Position numbers and translations under genes: made by a program. Below, one piece after another: positions 21,958-33,375 of a DNA stretch of 64,000 nt. A model generated the notes under the pieces. That model ran no database searches and had not been told where the DNA came from. It saw nothing but the letters and a program-made list of their open reading frames with translations. The DNA comes from Ashinkailepas kermadecensis (taxonomy: Eukaryota; Arthropoda; Thecostraca; Neolepadidae). Numbering within the stretch: the stretch's first letter is position 1; each line of letters starts with the position of its first letter. The stretch lies in contig JAOTOM010003943.1 in the NCBI GenBank assembly GCA_034440615.1, forward strand, positions 62,001 to 126,000. The letters are read 5' to 3'.

Positions 21958-24480
21958 GCCGAATCGCGAACGTTAAAATGCTTGGTCTTGAAACAGTTCT
22001 TTCTTGCACTTCCTCGTCTTTTTCCCGGGGCTACAACATGGAGTATGACCCATCACCCGATGCCAATCTTCATAATGAGGAATAATTATTTTCCGATATA
22101 TTTTAGGCCATATGTATAATATAATACCTGGTATATATTATCCGTGACTTGTGCTGTGACGATTACGTTGCCTATTTCGCAGGCACGTATCTACTTGAGG
22201 AGTGGCAAAGCATACGTATTTTACAATATAAGATATATAAGACATCTACGAAGACGGAGAGACATCAGAAGTGGATACTTCTTAGAACAGCTACAGAGGA
22301 CCGCAAAATAACACCTCAGTAGAAAATATCATATATGCATTGCACTTAGTACACTATAAATTAAAGTCCTATTTATTCCGTGATACCAGCGAGTCAGACA
22401 GCCAGACCGAGAGTGGTGTCTTGTACTGTACTTACCTGCTGTTATCCCGGTCTTCTCGTCAGCAGAAATCACGCTTGCTCGCATGTGGCCAGGTGTTGTT
22501 CCCAGCATTGCATTTTCTCCTGCCTATGTGTACCGGCTTCTTTCCCTGGATAGTTGAGTAGTCTCACTCCCTTAGTTCGAGTTCAAGATTGATAGACCAC
22601 GTAGCATGTGTCAATCTGTGATAATACAGGCAGCAAGTGTGCATCCGCAAGGTTTTCGTTTGACGTTGATGGCGAGGAGTTCAATCCAATATCGATAACA
22701 TTTGTCCTGCTACTTGAGTTTAGAAACGCTACCAGACATGGATCGAGATCCCCTTTACATCGCTTGCGACAGCTGCTTCATTCCACCCCATTCATACCCG
22801 TACTAGGAGGGCACTGGTAATGGCAATGGGTTGAGGTTACAGGGTTCAAGAAGATCGGTTACAGGAGTGCGATATGGTCACACGCATACATTTGTATATC
22901 TTGGTGTAATCTGGCCGGTGGTGGGAGACCTCGGCAGATGGAAAATGGCTGTGTTGTTCCTAAATACTTTTGAGTTGTGTCTGATGTGCCCTCAGATTAT
23001 TAAAGGCAGAAGCGGTGTATTATTTTCTTCATCAGGGATCTTGCAACAGCCATCACACCTTCATATTTTCAAGACAAGTCACTAGAATGTAAAGGTCAGA
23101 AATGGTTTCATTTTATTCAGATTGCCAGATATATCTGGCACGTATCCTAGCAGCAGCGTTCACGTTGCGATTCTACACTGACTTCAGACGGAGTGAGCGA
23201 GCCTCCCGAGCGAACGCAGTGATACAAATGCTAAAACCCACTTGGCTTGCTTGGATTTTCAGGATATATTGAACTCAGCTTCTTTTCAGGTGATATGGGT
23301 TTGAGATTAATTACACGTGAAGACGGTGTGCTAGGTAGATTCAACTGGCCACTGCATTTGACAAGGATTAAGTATTCCCATTATTTTCACCCTCAAGAAA
23401 GAACGCATGAATATGACATTAAATCGATTAAAGTTCCATATAAGGACTCCTCGTTTTATATTGAATGTCCGAACGCGGTCCTCTCTGCTGCCTCAGTCTG
23501 TGTAATGCATGTTGGTATGACCGGAGCCATGATATCTGACCTGGATGTGCTTCTGTCAGTCTTGCTCACAAATATATTGCTAATCTATTTAAAGTTCGTC
23601 ATCACGCTTGTGTGTGGGTTGGTTCGTAGATTATTGGTTGATATTTGAGCAGCGCAAGAAACGTGGCTGGGGAACTTTTGCACAATGATAGAAAGGAACG
23701 ATTCGAAAAATGCATTCGCTGTATGTCGGTCTTTCAATTGAGTCAGACAATTTCATGCCACTTGAGTGACAACCTGAGTTTCTAGACGTGTGGTTGTATT
23801 TTTATTTATATCTTGAACATCACAACAATTGCAAATTTATCCTATCAGCAGATTAAGTGTCCTAAATCTAGCATGCAAGCATAATTGAGGACAGAGTCAA
23901 TAAGCACGAGCGCCGGAGGGCCTCTCACATAACACGCACAGGATGGATTCGGCCCCTGCAATAATATTTCGAAAACTACTGAAGCTATAAGCACACAATT
24001 TGGAGAGTAGATTACGGATGTAGTGAACTACAAATTTCATGACACTAGGAATTCAAGGTCAAATGAGGTCGTGATAGGCTGCCTCACCGCACCGACGATG
24101 CCTTTGTGACCTTGAACGCTAGCCAGCCACCGCCAGATCGGTCGATTTGGCACCCCGCATTTCCTATTGTTACTAGCTGATTTCGATTCTATGCTGCATA
24201 GGTTGCGCTTATCGCTTTTTCACAAACTCACATGGTTGCATTACAATATCGCGCCCGTTTGTGAGTTAATGCAAACAAAAACAGGAAAAATGGGCGGATT
24301 CCGCCCCCTCCTTCAGTGCGGATGTGAAGCAGCCACATCTTATACCTACACCAATCATGTAGCACTTTACCCCCCCAATAATTTGTATACAACAATACAT
24401 ATGCTGACGGGTAATACTTGTTCAGAAGCATTCCGCCGTATATAATGCATGGTGATCATATACCGGGTGGGGGCCATTTT
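21958..24480. other. Long stretch without recognisable gene
   Basis: A 133-codon frame at 23,247-23,648 (+) ends in a hydrophobic run (LSVLLTNILLIYLKFVITLV) but matches no family I know and has no clear splice or promoter context. The remaining frames are short. No transposon signature is obvious. Confidence 0.45.
24053..24115. promoter_or_regulatory. Pair of inverted FTZ-F1/ERR-type half-sites
   Basis: TCAAGGTCA at 24,053-24,061 and its complement TGACCTTGA at 24,107-24,115 face each other. The first also forms AGGTCA-AATG-AGGTCG, a DR4-like nuclear receptor site. No adjacent gene is known, and matches of this length can occur by chance. Confidence 0.2.
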
Positions 24481-24483
24481 GTG

Positions 24484-24690
24484 TCGCGGTGGGAAACTCC
24501 AGGATATTCTGGCAGACAGCTGGTAAAACCCAGAGGTTTCCCGTAACTTTGTGCAGTACCTTCAGTGATTCATGTATGGTTAGACCCGGAGATTCACCGA
24601 CCATGTGGAGCGGGACTGGCTCTACGCCTCGGTGGCATGCCAAGAAAGCTTTGTCGACCTACATCAGCGGCCGACTATCCGTGGTCGCAC
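24484..24690 (+). repeat. Interspersed repeat family R1, plus-strand copy
   Basis: Contains GACCCGGAGATTCACCGACC followed by TGGAGCGGGACTGGCTCTAC, matching the 5,790 family with many substitutions. With the copy at 25,140 it forms a large imperfect inverted pair. Confidence 0.5.
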
Positions 24691-24739
24691 CCAAAGTCAT
24701 GGACTTGCGTGTTTTACGCTTTCGCCATGACGTTTTTGT

Positions 24740-24952
24740 TTAACATTTTCCCCGGTCATCTCCTGTACATACGTGATGGCCGAAAACACGGAGTGATGGA
24801 CGCCACAGTGCCCATTTGCTTGTATGTAATTTCTTACATATTCTCCTAGTTTTAGTAACTTCTGAGTTGTATTGGACGACCGTGGATGTAAGCTGAGCTT
24901 CCTGTTGCTGTTGCGTCAGCAACAACGCGAGCAGCGTAACACTGCACTGCAT
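24740..24952 (-). CDS. Candidate small secreted peptide, unsupported
   Basis: From an ATG at 24,952 the minus strand encodes 70 residues starting MQCSVTLLALLLTQQQQEAQ, which looks like a short signal peptide, followed by a basic segment with three cysteines and a stop at 24,740. The frame is also open upstream of this ATG, through the R1 repeat. A GTAAGAA donor-like site lies inside. No second copy or promoter supports it, so it may well be chance. Confidence 0.2.
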   Translation of the reverse strand: MQCSVTLLALLLTQQQQEAQLTSTVVQYNSEVTKTRRICKKLHTSKWALWRPSLRVFGHHVCTGDDRGKC

Positions 24953-25139
24953 CCATAAAGTAGGAGTACAACAATTGGCCTGAACACGCATCCTGATGTA
25001 GGATGTGAAGACTGCATCAGAAACGACGTCGATTCCGTATTCGTTGGATCTTCTCGATGTTCTTACTGACGTACTATTATCTGGTTCGCCCAGTTGCGGC
25101 GCCAACCTAGTGTACCATCCTCCACGCTCAAGCGCAGCG

Positions 25140-25345
25140 AGCATTAATTGAATACGGATTCTTGCAACTGCGGCCGCTGATGGATGCCGACAAAGAGTTC
25201 CTGGTATGCCGCCTAGGGGTGGAGTCACTCCCGCTCCACATGGTGGGTGAATCACCGGGTCTATCATAAATAACCACTGATGTTACTGCACAAAGGCACG
25301 GGAGAACTCGGGAAGTTACCAGATTGCCTTCGAACTTGCCACAGC
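25140..25345 (-). repeat. Interspersed repeat family R1, minus-strand copy
   Basis: Minus strand reads GACCCGGTGATTCACCCACC and CATACCAGGAACTCTTTGTC, the same landmarks as at 5,790 and 24,484. It overlaps open frames without domain content. Confidence 0.5.
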
Positions 25346-25639
25346 GAGTAGATATTTTCCATGGGCTGGACAAATCCGCTTGTATATATTTTACGTGGAG
25401 AGCACATCACAGCGTAATACGCCAGTGTTGAAAGCATATTATTACGGTCGCGGTGGATAAATGGGCACATCTATGTCATCCACCAGACTCGTTGTCGGCA
25501 AGGTCGATGAATTGGACGAAGCTACCGGCCTCGCTAACTCTGATTCAGAGCGTAAAGATGCCGAAAAGCTGGGAGGTGAATCTGGTGCTGCTGGTGTGTC
25601 TGCACCTGTGTCCTCTCGTGCAGAGGAGTGACAACAACC

Positions 25640-25925
25640 AAACCGCGGCAGACTGGTGTCTGACACCAATGCAGTGCTTGGCCGCGACAGACCGGTGTCT
25701 GACACGGACACAGTGCTTGACCGTGACAGACCGGTGTCTGACACGGACACAGTGCTTGGCCGCGACAGACCGGTGTCTGACACGGACACAGTGCTTGACC
25801 GTGACAGACCGGTGTCTGACACGGACACAGTGCTTGGCCGCGGCAGACCGGTGTCTGACACCGACACAGTGCTTGGCCACGGCAGACTGGTGTCTGACAC
25901 CGACACAGGGCTCGATCGAAACAGC
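25640..25925. repeat. 39-bp minisatellite upstream of peptide copy B
   Basis: About seven units of 39 bp. The unit is a multiple of three and open in several frames; one frame reads [13 protein letters not shown] per unit. The inverted counterpart runs from about 63,655 to the window end, reading the same 13 residues on the minus strand, and both end in the same DRNSYPPTN segment. Whether this is coding cannot be decided: all frames stay open, so the open frame itself is no evidence. Confidence 0.85.
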
Positions 25926-26395
25926 TATCCGCCGACAAATCCGCCACAATCGGCTTCATACAGCGTGGTTGCTAGGCCTGAGCAAGATGGACATGTGAAC
26001 GGCATGTGGGTGGGATCCGGTCACACACCAACCGAGCACCACGGAACGTCAGGACTGGTCAAGTATCATGAAAACCAAGCTTTGTGCGAGAAGGGGCTCT
26101 TCCAGACAAAAACGAACCTGGAAAAGCCTGATGGCAGCTGTACTCTAATGCGATGCTGTGAATGATTTAAAAAAAATACTACGAAAGAAACCAAAGAAGA
26201 GAGAGGAAAACACACGAAAGCGGCGCTTCTGGACGTGGAGGTATCAACAATGAAACCGACACTGTGGTCTGTAGAGATGACGGCGTCCTCGGCTCAGGTT
26301 CATGTACGCCGGCTGGCTGCTGGGCCAAAATCTCCAGTCCACAGCGTGTGCATCATGGGAAAACCGATCACCACATGTTCGGTGCAACGATGGGT

Positions 26396-26420
26396 AGGGA
26401 GAGCTATATAAGCTCTCCCT
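26396..26420 (+). promoter_or_regulatory. TATA box inside a perfect hairpin (B side)
   Basis: Ten-base arms AGGGAGAGCT and AGCTCTCCCT enclose ATATA, so the centre reads GCTATATAAGC, a canonical TATA box. TGCTCAGC follows about 30 bp later. It lies about 650 bp upstream of the proximal TATA-like box of peptide copy B and points the same way. The same structure is at 63,141-63,165. Confidence 0.35.
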
Positions 26421-26864
26421 ATACTGCGCCTCATGCTCAGCTTCGACGATATTACACAGAAGCGATGGAAAGCTGACCGGTTCGCCGCCTGCGGGATGAA
26501 TGCAGCCCCAGGAAATCGGCTAAGTAGTTGGGCTTCATCAACTCCGTGAAGTGGCATCGGTGAACTGCGGAAAATCAGCCGGAGAACTGGAACAATGCTA
26601 CACACCAGGGCCCACCGAACCAGCGCAGTGTGTGGTGTAGTAGATGGTCGCCAACAAGGAAATCAAGGGACGCAACTTCGGAAATGTAGATCAGGTCACC
26701 AGAAGCAAAATGTCTTTTCCCACGAATCATTCTGCTGTGTAGCTCACGAGATATCAAGTGGGTCGAATTTGACTCTCCTCGGCATAGTAGCTAATTTTCA
26801 CCCCTCTCAGAAGAATGCTCAAAAGCTCCTAAAGGAGGATTTACTCTTCGATCGGCGCCACGTG

Positions 26865-26958
26865 TCCGCGGGGTGCGGGTGGCCGAGGGTGGCTGAGGGT
26901 GGCCGAGGGTGGCTGAGGGTGGCTGAGGGTGGCCGAGGGTGGCTGAGGGTGGTCGAGG
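26865..26958. repeat. 10-bp minisatellite, short (B side)
   Basis: About eight units of GGCTGAGGGT/GGCCGAGGGT. The D side has about 30 units of the same sequence at 62,375-62,690. Confidence 0.9.
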
Positions 26959-27044
26959 TCACGCCCGCGGCGGTGGGTGCGGCGGTCTCTGACCGACCGG
27001 ATGTGGTTGCCGTGATACCGCCGGCTGGTTTTATCCGGCTGTTG

Positions 27045-27055
27045 CAAATAAATAG
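27045..27055 (+). promoter_or_regulatory. TATA-like box of peptide copy B
   Basis: CAAATAAATAG, embedded in GGCTGTTGCAAATAAATAG, is conserved in position and flanks in copies B, C and D. A start about 30 bp downstream would give a leader of roughly 320 nt before the ATG at 27,398. Confidence 0.4.
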
Positions 27056-27324
27056 CGGCGGCAAGCAGCACGCCTCATCACTCTGATGCCTGCAGACCTC
27101 AGAGAAGGATAGGCGGACCGCCCGAGAAACAGCACCGAACCGCCAGTACATAGCGACGGAACGTCGAAGCACAGCAGAGGACCGTCGAAACACAGCCGCG
27201 GACCGTCTAAGCACAGCATAGGAGCGTCGGAGGAGCAGCCTGAGACACAGCAGAGGATCACCGATACACAGCAGCGGACCGCCCGAGACACAGCAGCGGG
27301 TCATCGAGGAACAGTGGCTTGCTA

Positions 27325-27344
27325 CTCGGTGCCATAACACCGAG
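27325..27344 (+). promoter_or_regulatory. Leader hairpin of copy B
   Basis: CTCGGTG-CCATAA-CACCGAG, a 7-bp stem about 55 nt before the start codon, in the same place as in the other copies. Confidence 0.35.
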
Positions 27345-27679
27345 AACTACACTACTGCACTGACACTGAGGACGACTCGATACTACACCTCACCAACATG
27401 TCGCTGTCAGCCGGGGTTCAGCTGGCTGTTCTCCTGCTGCTGGTGAGTCGCTGACTGATGGCTCTTCTGCTGGGGATTTGCCACCATCCAGTGATCTGAT
27501 GTGCCGATAACTGATCACATTATGCCACTCTTTTCCCTGGCTGTTTTACGAGCTAATTCGATGTTATGTTAATGGGTCGATGCCAAGAGTTGTGCATTCC
27601 AAGGCTGCTTATGCCCTTTCCCTCCCAAGTTAAATATCCCACATGACCACATCCCTATGTATGCATCTGTGAAGCCATC

Positions 27680-28042
27680 CTAAAACATTTGCTTCCGACC
27701 AAGGGTATTGCTGAGTGTCATCCTTACGCGCATTGAATCCCATTCATCGTCAACAATAGGTTTAATCAAAAACACCCCATGCCACAATGTAGTGCGATCG
27801 TGCTTTGCACGTTGAGCAATAACGTGAGCGTCTTCCGCGTAAGATCGTTTGAGATATTTAGACGTATTTTGGCATCTAAGTTCTGTATTTTCGTTATCGG
27901 CATTCATGATATTACACATTATATGAATGAATTCCACAGTGATAGATACTGCTAAATATATTGGGCGCTCTTCACGCAAAACAAATTGTTCCGTTCGAAC
28001 TTCTTTGACGTTCCCATCACAGTGATGACATATTAAACTCAT
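27680..28042 (-). other. Intron-nested antisense 120-codon frame (copy B)
   Basis: Inside the intron of peptide copy B, on the opposite strand, an ATG-to-stop frame of exactly 120 codons (MSLICHHCDGNV... to ...NTLGRKQMF) is kept at the same length in copies C (46,656-47,018) and D (61,099-61,461). No stop or frameshift has entered, but most differences between copies change the amino acid, and the older copy A has lost the frame. No known domain. It may be a neutral frame in young duplicates. Confidence 0.25.
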
Positions 28043-28239
28043 CTGAAGTTGTCATATCAGACGAAACCAGCATATACCACATTTCCGATCGCGCATCATT
28101 TTCCTGTCATGCACTTGACTGAATGCAGTTTGATATCGTTAAGTGTCATGATCATGATCTTACCACAACAATTTGAAGCACAAATTAACCAGCTAACTCG
28201 CCCGCGCTTTGTTTGCTTGCAGGCAGGCGTTGGTGGTCA

Positions 28240-31200
28240 TAAAGTCATAAAGTCATAAAGTGTTAAGGCTTAATAAGAGCAACAGGGGCCCATCTGGGTT
28301 AAGCCTATCTCGAAAAGGTACTAGAAATGTACATACTCTCACCCCAATCAATCCCTTATCTCAAGTTCCTAGGAAGCTATATATCGCAGCCTATTGAGCA
28401 CCAATTCACTTGCTATTGCATAACACACTCCCATTGTGCTCCCATAGACAATCTCATCAGTATCACATCCCGAAGGAAGGTACTGAATCCACTGCTAGGT
28501 ACACCTTATATAAAGTTATAAAGCGTTTAGACTTAATCAGAGACTCACTTGCTATTGCATAACACACTCAACAATTACAAACTCCTCCCATCATACCCAT
28601 TGTGCTACCATAGACAATCTCATCAGTATCACATCCCGAAGGAAGGTGCTGATTCCTCTGCTAGGTACACCCTATATAAAGTTATAAAGCGTTTAGACTT
28701 AATAAGAGACCCAAGGGCCCATCCAGTTAAGTCTGTAAATGGAAGATAATATAAGCCTGGTAAAAAGACCCTCCCAAAACATCCCACCTCCTGAAGAACC
28801 AGTCCTCCAATATCCCACACACCTATCAATGCCTATCTACCCTAGCTTTCCAGCCCTATTCCCCTGATCTCTCTTAACACATGTGGATTGAATGCCTTAT
28901 CAATATTTTTCAAACTGCATCCATGCCTGCTTAAAGGGGTCTGTGCCGTGCACACTTACTTAGCATAAATATCACCCCATCCATCACAAACTAGAACTAA
29001 AAACAAGATTTTCCTGTCTAAAAATTTAGCCACCTTACTTTTAAATACAATCAATGAGGAACTCCCCACAACATCCGCAGGCAGCCCATTCCACTGATCA
29101 ACAACCCTTTGACTGAAGACCTGTTGTCGCTTCACTGTCCTACACCTTAACTTGTCTAACCTGAATTGATGACCCGTATGTGATACTCTAAACTGAAGAG
29201 CGCCATTTAAATTGAACTGATCTAGACCTTTAACGATTTTGTACATTTAAATCATGCCCCCACTTAATCTCCTATACTTGAGTGAGTACATATCTAATGC
29301 CACAAGCCATTCTCCATATTCTAAGTTACCTATTCCACTGATGAGTCTAGTTGCTTTGCGCTGCACTCTCTCTAACTTGTCGATATCTTTTTCTAGGTAG
29401 GGGCTCCAAGATTGTACAGAATATTCCAAGTGGGGTCGCACGTATGCTAAGTACAGTTTTTTCATGACTTCCTTGCTCTTATAAATCACACTTCTATTAA
29501 TGAGTCCCAGCATTCTGAGTGCCCTGTTCCTAGCTGAGCTACATTGCTTTTCTGCTTTAAGGTCTTTTAAAACCAACACACCTAAGTTCCTTTCCTCTTC
29601 AATAACATCTAGTTCCCTCCCTCCCATTGTATATCTGAAAGCCTCACCCCCAGACCCCAGATGCATAACCTTACACTTGTCATAGTTGAAAGACATCTGC
29701 CATTGATCAGCCCACTTTTTTAGGTCCTCCATGTCTAGTTCAATATTTCCAGATTGATCACAACTGTTTGCCACTCCTACCAGCTTGATGTCATCCGCAA
29801 ATTTGAACACTCTATTCCTCAGCCCTACCTCAATGTTATTCACAAAGATGATAAAGAGAAGTGGCCCTAGAACAGACCCCTGTGGTACTCCACTCAGAAC
29901 ATCCTTCCAATCAGATTTACATCCATTTAACATTACCCTTTGTTTCCTTCCCCTCAACCATGCTTCAATCCAGCCTAGAACTTTTCCAACAATCCCATGT
30001 TGCTGTAGTTGATGAATTAGCCTCCCATGTGGAACTTTATCAAAAGCTTTGCTAAAGTCCAAGTACACAACATCTATCCTGCTTTGATTGTCTACTTCTT
30101 TAGTAACATACTCCATGAACTCCAAAAGGTTAGTTAAACAAGACCTTCGAGATCGAAATCCATGTTGAGTATCCCTTAAAAGATTGTGCCTATCAAGATG
30201 AATCTGAACATTCTGTTTAACCAGATTTTCTAGTACCTTGCAAACTATTGAGGTCAAACTGACTGGCCTGTAGTTCCCTACACACTTCATACTTCCCTTT
30301 TTGAAAATTGGTACTACATTTGCAATTCTCAAATCTTCAGGCATTTCAGAATATTCCATAGACCGCCTGAAAATTATGCCTAGGGGAACTGCTAAAGCTT
30401 TAGCACACTCTACTAAAACCCTAGCATATATCATCTGGTCCAGAAGCTTTATTAGGTTTTATATTATGCAACAGCTTTTCTACAGCTTCTGTAGTTATTG
30501 TAAGATACTCCAACCTATCACCTGTCATGGCATACGATTCAGTTGTTTCTATTCTACCAGAATTATCTTTAGTAAAGACGGATGAGAATTGCTTGCTTAG
30601 GGATTCCACAATATCACAATCATCAACCACTAATTCCCCATCTACCTCCAGTGGTCCTACACTGCACTTTTTAGCCTTAAATTTGTAAAAACTAAAGAAT
30701 CTCTTAGCATTACCTGCTGAACATTCCCGAGCTAATTTGATTTCAGCCAGTCTTTTAGATGCCCTAACACACCTCCTAACTTTATTTCTAGCTATTTTAT
30801 ATGATTTGAGGTTTACCTCAGAGTTAGGATATTTTAGTTTCTTGAATGCCTGTTTCTTTGACTCCAATAAATGCTTTACTTCCCTGGTCAGCCATGAAGT
30901 GTGCTTAACCCTGGTTAATCTAATTCGCCTATTGGGAATGAACCTATCCTGACCTTGAAATAGTTTATATTTTATCATTCTCCACATTTCATAAGCATCT
31001 AAGCCTCTCAATAAGTCCTCCCAATTAATTTCATTCAGGAAGATACTGAACTCATTGTAATTCCCTTTAGCAAAATTTGGAATCAATGTTTTATTGGTTC
31101 CTACATTTCCAACATACAATGAGAAGCGTATAATGTTGTGATCACTATTACCCAAGGTCTCTCCTATGTTCACATTTTGTACAAAACTTTCCTCATTAGT

Positions 31201-31926
31201 AAGCACAAGATCTAATATTTTATTTTCCCGTAGTTCATTCAGTAGGTTCATGTATCATTTGAAAGAAGAAATTTTCCTCAAAACAATCCATGAAACTTCT
31301 TCCTGATTTGTTTAGACCTACACTTTTGCTTCCCAATCCTGTTACGTTGAAATCCCCCAACAAAACAGTTCTCTCCTGCGCTCTCCTACTTATTTCTTCC
31401 TGCATCAACCTGTCCATGTTTTCATTCTGGTCTGGATGTTTATAGAATGCCCCAATCCTAAATTTTGTTCCATTCTTCAGAATTATATCTAACCACAACG
31501 ATTATACTCCTTCATTATGTACACTATCCTCTATGGAATGACATTTCATTACTTGTCTGACATACAAGAGTATACCTCCTCCTATCCTTGCCTTCCTTTG
31601 ATAAGCATGCATGTTGAAGCCTGTTAATTCAAATTCTTGCAAGTTGTCTCCAAAAATGCTTTCATTAACCCATGCCTCTGCTATGCATACCAAATCTAGC
31701 TTTTCAAACAACATATATGCATGTAGTTCCCCAATTTTATTCCTAACACTTCTGGGATTGACATAAAAACTTCTCTCTTCATCAACTACATCCCCCATGA
31801 CATGTCTAGTTTCCCTGTCTCCTACTGAGAGCCTCCTCGTACCTATTGCTGAGCAATTCAACTCCTCTCTTGCTCAAATGTAACCCATCCAATGCAAACA
31901 TTTCATTCCTCCCCCAGAAATCCCCC
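28240..31926 (-). mobile_element. CR1-like LINE inserted in peptide copy B
   Basis: The minus strand carries endonuclease, RT and C-terminal segments in the order of CR1 ORF2. The 3' end, at low coordinates, is an 8-bp tandem repeat (TCATAAAG three times, 28,237-28,260), as in CR1 elements. The 3' UTR contains a 165-bp internal duplication (about 28,435 and 28,600). It is 5' truncated and inserted in exon 2 of the peptide gene, directly beside the target-site duplication of the older LINE fragment, so it is the younger of the two insertions. Confidence 0.85.
28956..31861 (-). pseudogene. Broken CR1-type ORF2 (endonuclease and reverse transcriptase)
   Basis: Minus-strand segments in order: endonuclease start (VCIAEAWVNES, RIGGGILLYVRQ) to an in-frame stop at 31,502; GAFYKHPDQNEN and LLGDFNV; a frameshift near 31,245; the SDHN motif; a linker to PNKASGPDD; a frameshift near 30,430; RT with GNYRPVSLTS, QHGFRSRRSCLTNLLEF, YLDFSKAFDKVPH, GVPQGSVLGPLLF and the active site FADDIKL; an in-frame stop at 29,247; then the C-terminal VFSQRVVDQWNGLP motif typical of CR1/L2 proteins, ending at 28,956. 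Two stops and two frameshifts make it inactive, but conservation is high, so decay is recent. Confidence 0.9.
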
Positions 31927-31938
31927 ACCTCCGGTGCA

Positions 31939-32628
31939 GCGGCAATGAGGCCGCGGATGCTGCAGCTAAGCGCGCCGCACAAGGTACACGCACCCGACGT
32001 CTTCCTCTCCCTGTGAGGGACTTTTTACCAGACATTAGGAGTGCCGTTACAAATAAATGGGAGGTTAGCTGGGAGTCCATGACTGATAATAAGTTGAAGA
32101 GAGTAAAGCATCGTCTCGGTGAGTGTCCATCATCATCACTTAGCATTAGACGCAGGGAGGTGGTATTATGCCGCTTGCGAATCGGCCATACATACGGCAC
32201 CCACCGGTACATTCTGAGTGGTGACGGGAAGCCGTTCTGTCAAAGGTGCCGTGCTCTCCTATCAGTACAACACATATTGGTTGCGTGCCCAAGACTTGCC
32301 CCTGAGCGAAGACGTCACTTCTGGCGCAGTACAGTCTCGCTACGGGAAGTATTAGGAGACGAATCCCCCTTTATACAATCGGGACAGCTATTCCGCTTCC
32401 TTGCAGAGGTCGAGTTTCCTGTGGTATATACGCCCCATTAATACGACGACAGGTATATGGTACAACCAGGATGGTTATGCTGTACGTCATGACAATGGAT
32501 TTGATAATGTGTCACATTGAGTAGTTTTGATCAGTATCGGTTTTACATCTTGATATGATTGACGATGTTATGGGCGCTGCATGACCTCCGCAGTCGATGC
32601 GCTCCTAAACCCCAATAACCAACCAACC
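31939..32628 (+). mobile_element. 690-bp 5'-truncated I-clade LINE fragment in exon 2 (copy B)
   Basis: It starts in the last part of an RNase H domain and ends in CCCCAATAACCAACCAACC, a short-repeat tail. It is flanked by ACCTCCGGTGCA at 31,927-31,938 and 32,629-32,640. The identical insertion of the same length and site is in copy D at 60,205-60,894, so it predates the B/D duplication. Confidence 0.9.
31941..32441 (+). pseudogene. C-terminal end of LINE ORF2: RNase H end and zinc tail
   Basis: An open frame with GNEAADAAAKRA, the last RNase H motif, then RLRIGHTYGTHRYI and CQRCRALLSVQHILVACPRL, the CCHC-like tail common to I/R1/Jockey-type ORF2 proteins, to the stop at 32,441. It is intact over this stretch but 5' truncated, hence not functional. 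Confidence 0.85.
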
Positions 32629-32969
32629 ACCTCCGGTGCACAGGTCCCCGTCGATGGGCTGGTAGTGCTCCCGTTCGGCAGCTGCGGACCCCGCGGAAGG
32701 TGCGGCAGCACGTGCTGTGCGAGGATCGGGGAGGGAAGCCTGCCCGCATGTCGCCCCCCACGGGTGTTCGTGGCGGCGGCGGGCGGCTGCGTCGACTGCC
32801 TGCTCCACCCACACCCACTCTGCCCGCGCTAGGTCGGAATCCGCCGACTCGGCGGCATCCGACTCCTGTGCAGTGGTCGAGGTCCGCATCTGCTGCTACG
32901 TCGGACATAGAGCTGTTGCCGCACCTGTCGTTGCATTGCGTTGTCCACCGGCCATAATTGCGACACGAC

Positions 32970-33060
32970 CAAAAATGAAACACCAATGCGTTCTGTGTGA
33001 TGTGGTCTAGCTAGTGAAACACCAACGCGTTCTGTGTGGTGTGGTCTCGCTAATGACACC
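32970..33060. repeat. 38-bp tandem repeat in 3' flank of copy B
   Basis: Two units with GTTCTGTGTGATGTGGTCTAG and neighbouring sequence, the inverted counterpart of 59,775-59,860. Confidence 0.7.
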
Positions 33061-33375
33061 GGACGTGTTGCCGTCACATCATTTCAAAACCGGCCAGGAC
33101 ACATCCAAAAAAATATCAGGAAGAACGACTATTGTGCTATATTTTGCTTAACGGGAGTCACGCGAACAAAGCAATGGACAAAGAGCATCAAGATGAACGC
33201 CCACGCGTAGCTAAGAACCATGTCAATCTGGAATATGCAATAAGCATATTATCTGCTATGGTACGTAGGTCACCCTGCTGGTAACTATTGATGGAAACAA
33301 TACTCGTTGATGCATATATGCAAAGCTTAATTCTGCAGAAAACAAACAAATAAGTCAATTATTCATGTGACTTAC

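Larger units (their letters stand above)
27398..32832 (+). pseudogene. Cysteine-rich secreted peptide gene, copy B, split by two insertions
   Basis: Exon 1 (27,398-27,442) encodes MSLSAGVQLAVLLLL with a GTGAGT donor. Exon 2 begins at 28,227 after a duplicated GCAG acceptor, but only 12-13 bases remain before a CR1-like LINE (28,240-31,926). Then come the 12-bp duplication ACCTCCGGTGCA (31,927-31,938), a 690-bp I-clade LINE fragment, the second duplication (32,629-32,640) and the rest of exon 2 (32,641-32,832). The remainder keeps all eight cysteines and the normal stop (LCPR-stop). The insertions must abolish the normal product. An open frame from a TE-derived ATG at 32,581 runs into the exon remainder, but lacks a signal peptide. 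Confidence 0.8.

Noticed and set aside
25442..25998. Frames of 134-181 codons in the 39-bp repeat
   Set aside because: All three frames on each strand are open, so length is no evidence of coding.
32581..32832. TE-derived ATG frame running into the peptide exon (also 60,001-60,252)
   Set aside because: It is open in both copies but lacks a signal peptide, and the nearby acceptor-like site does not join exon 1 in frame.
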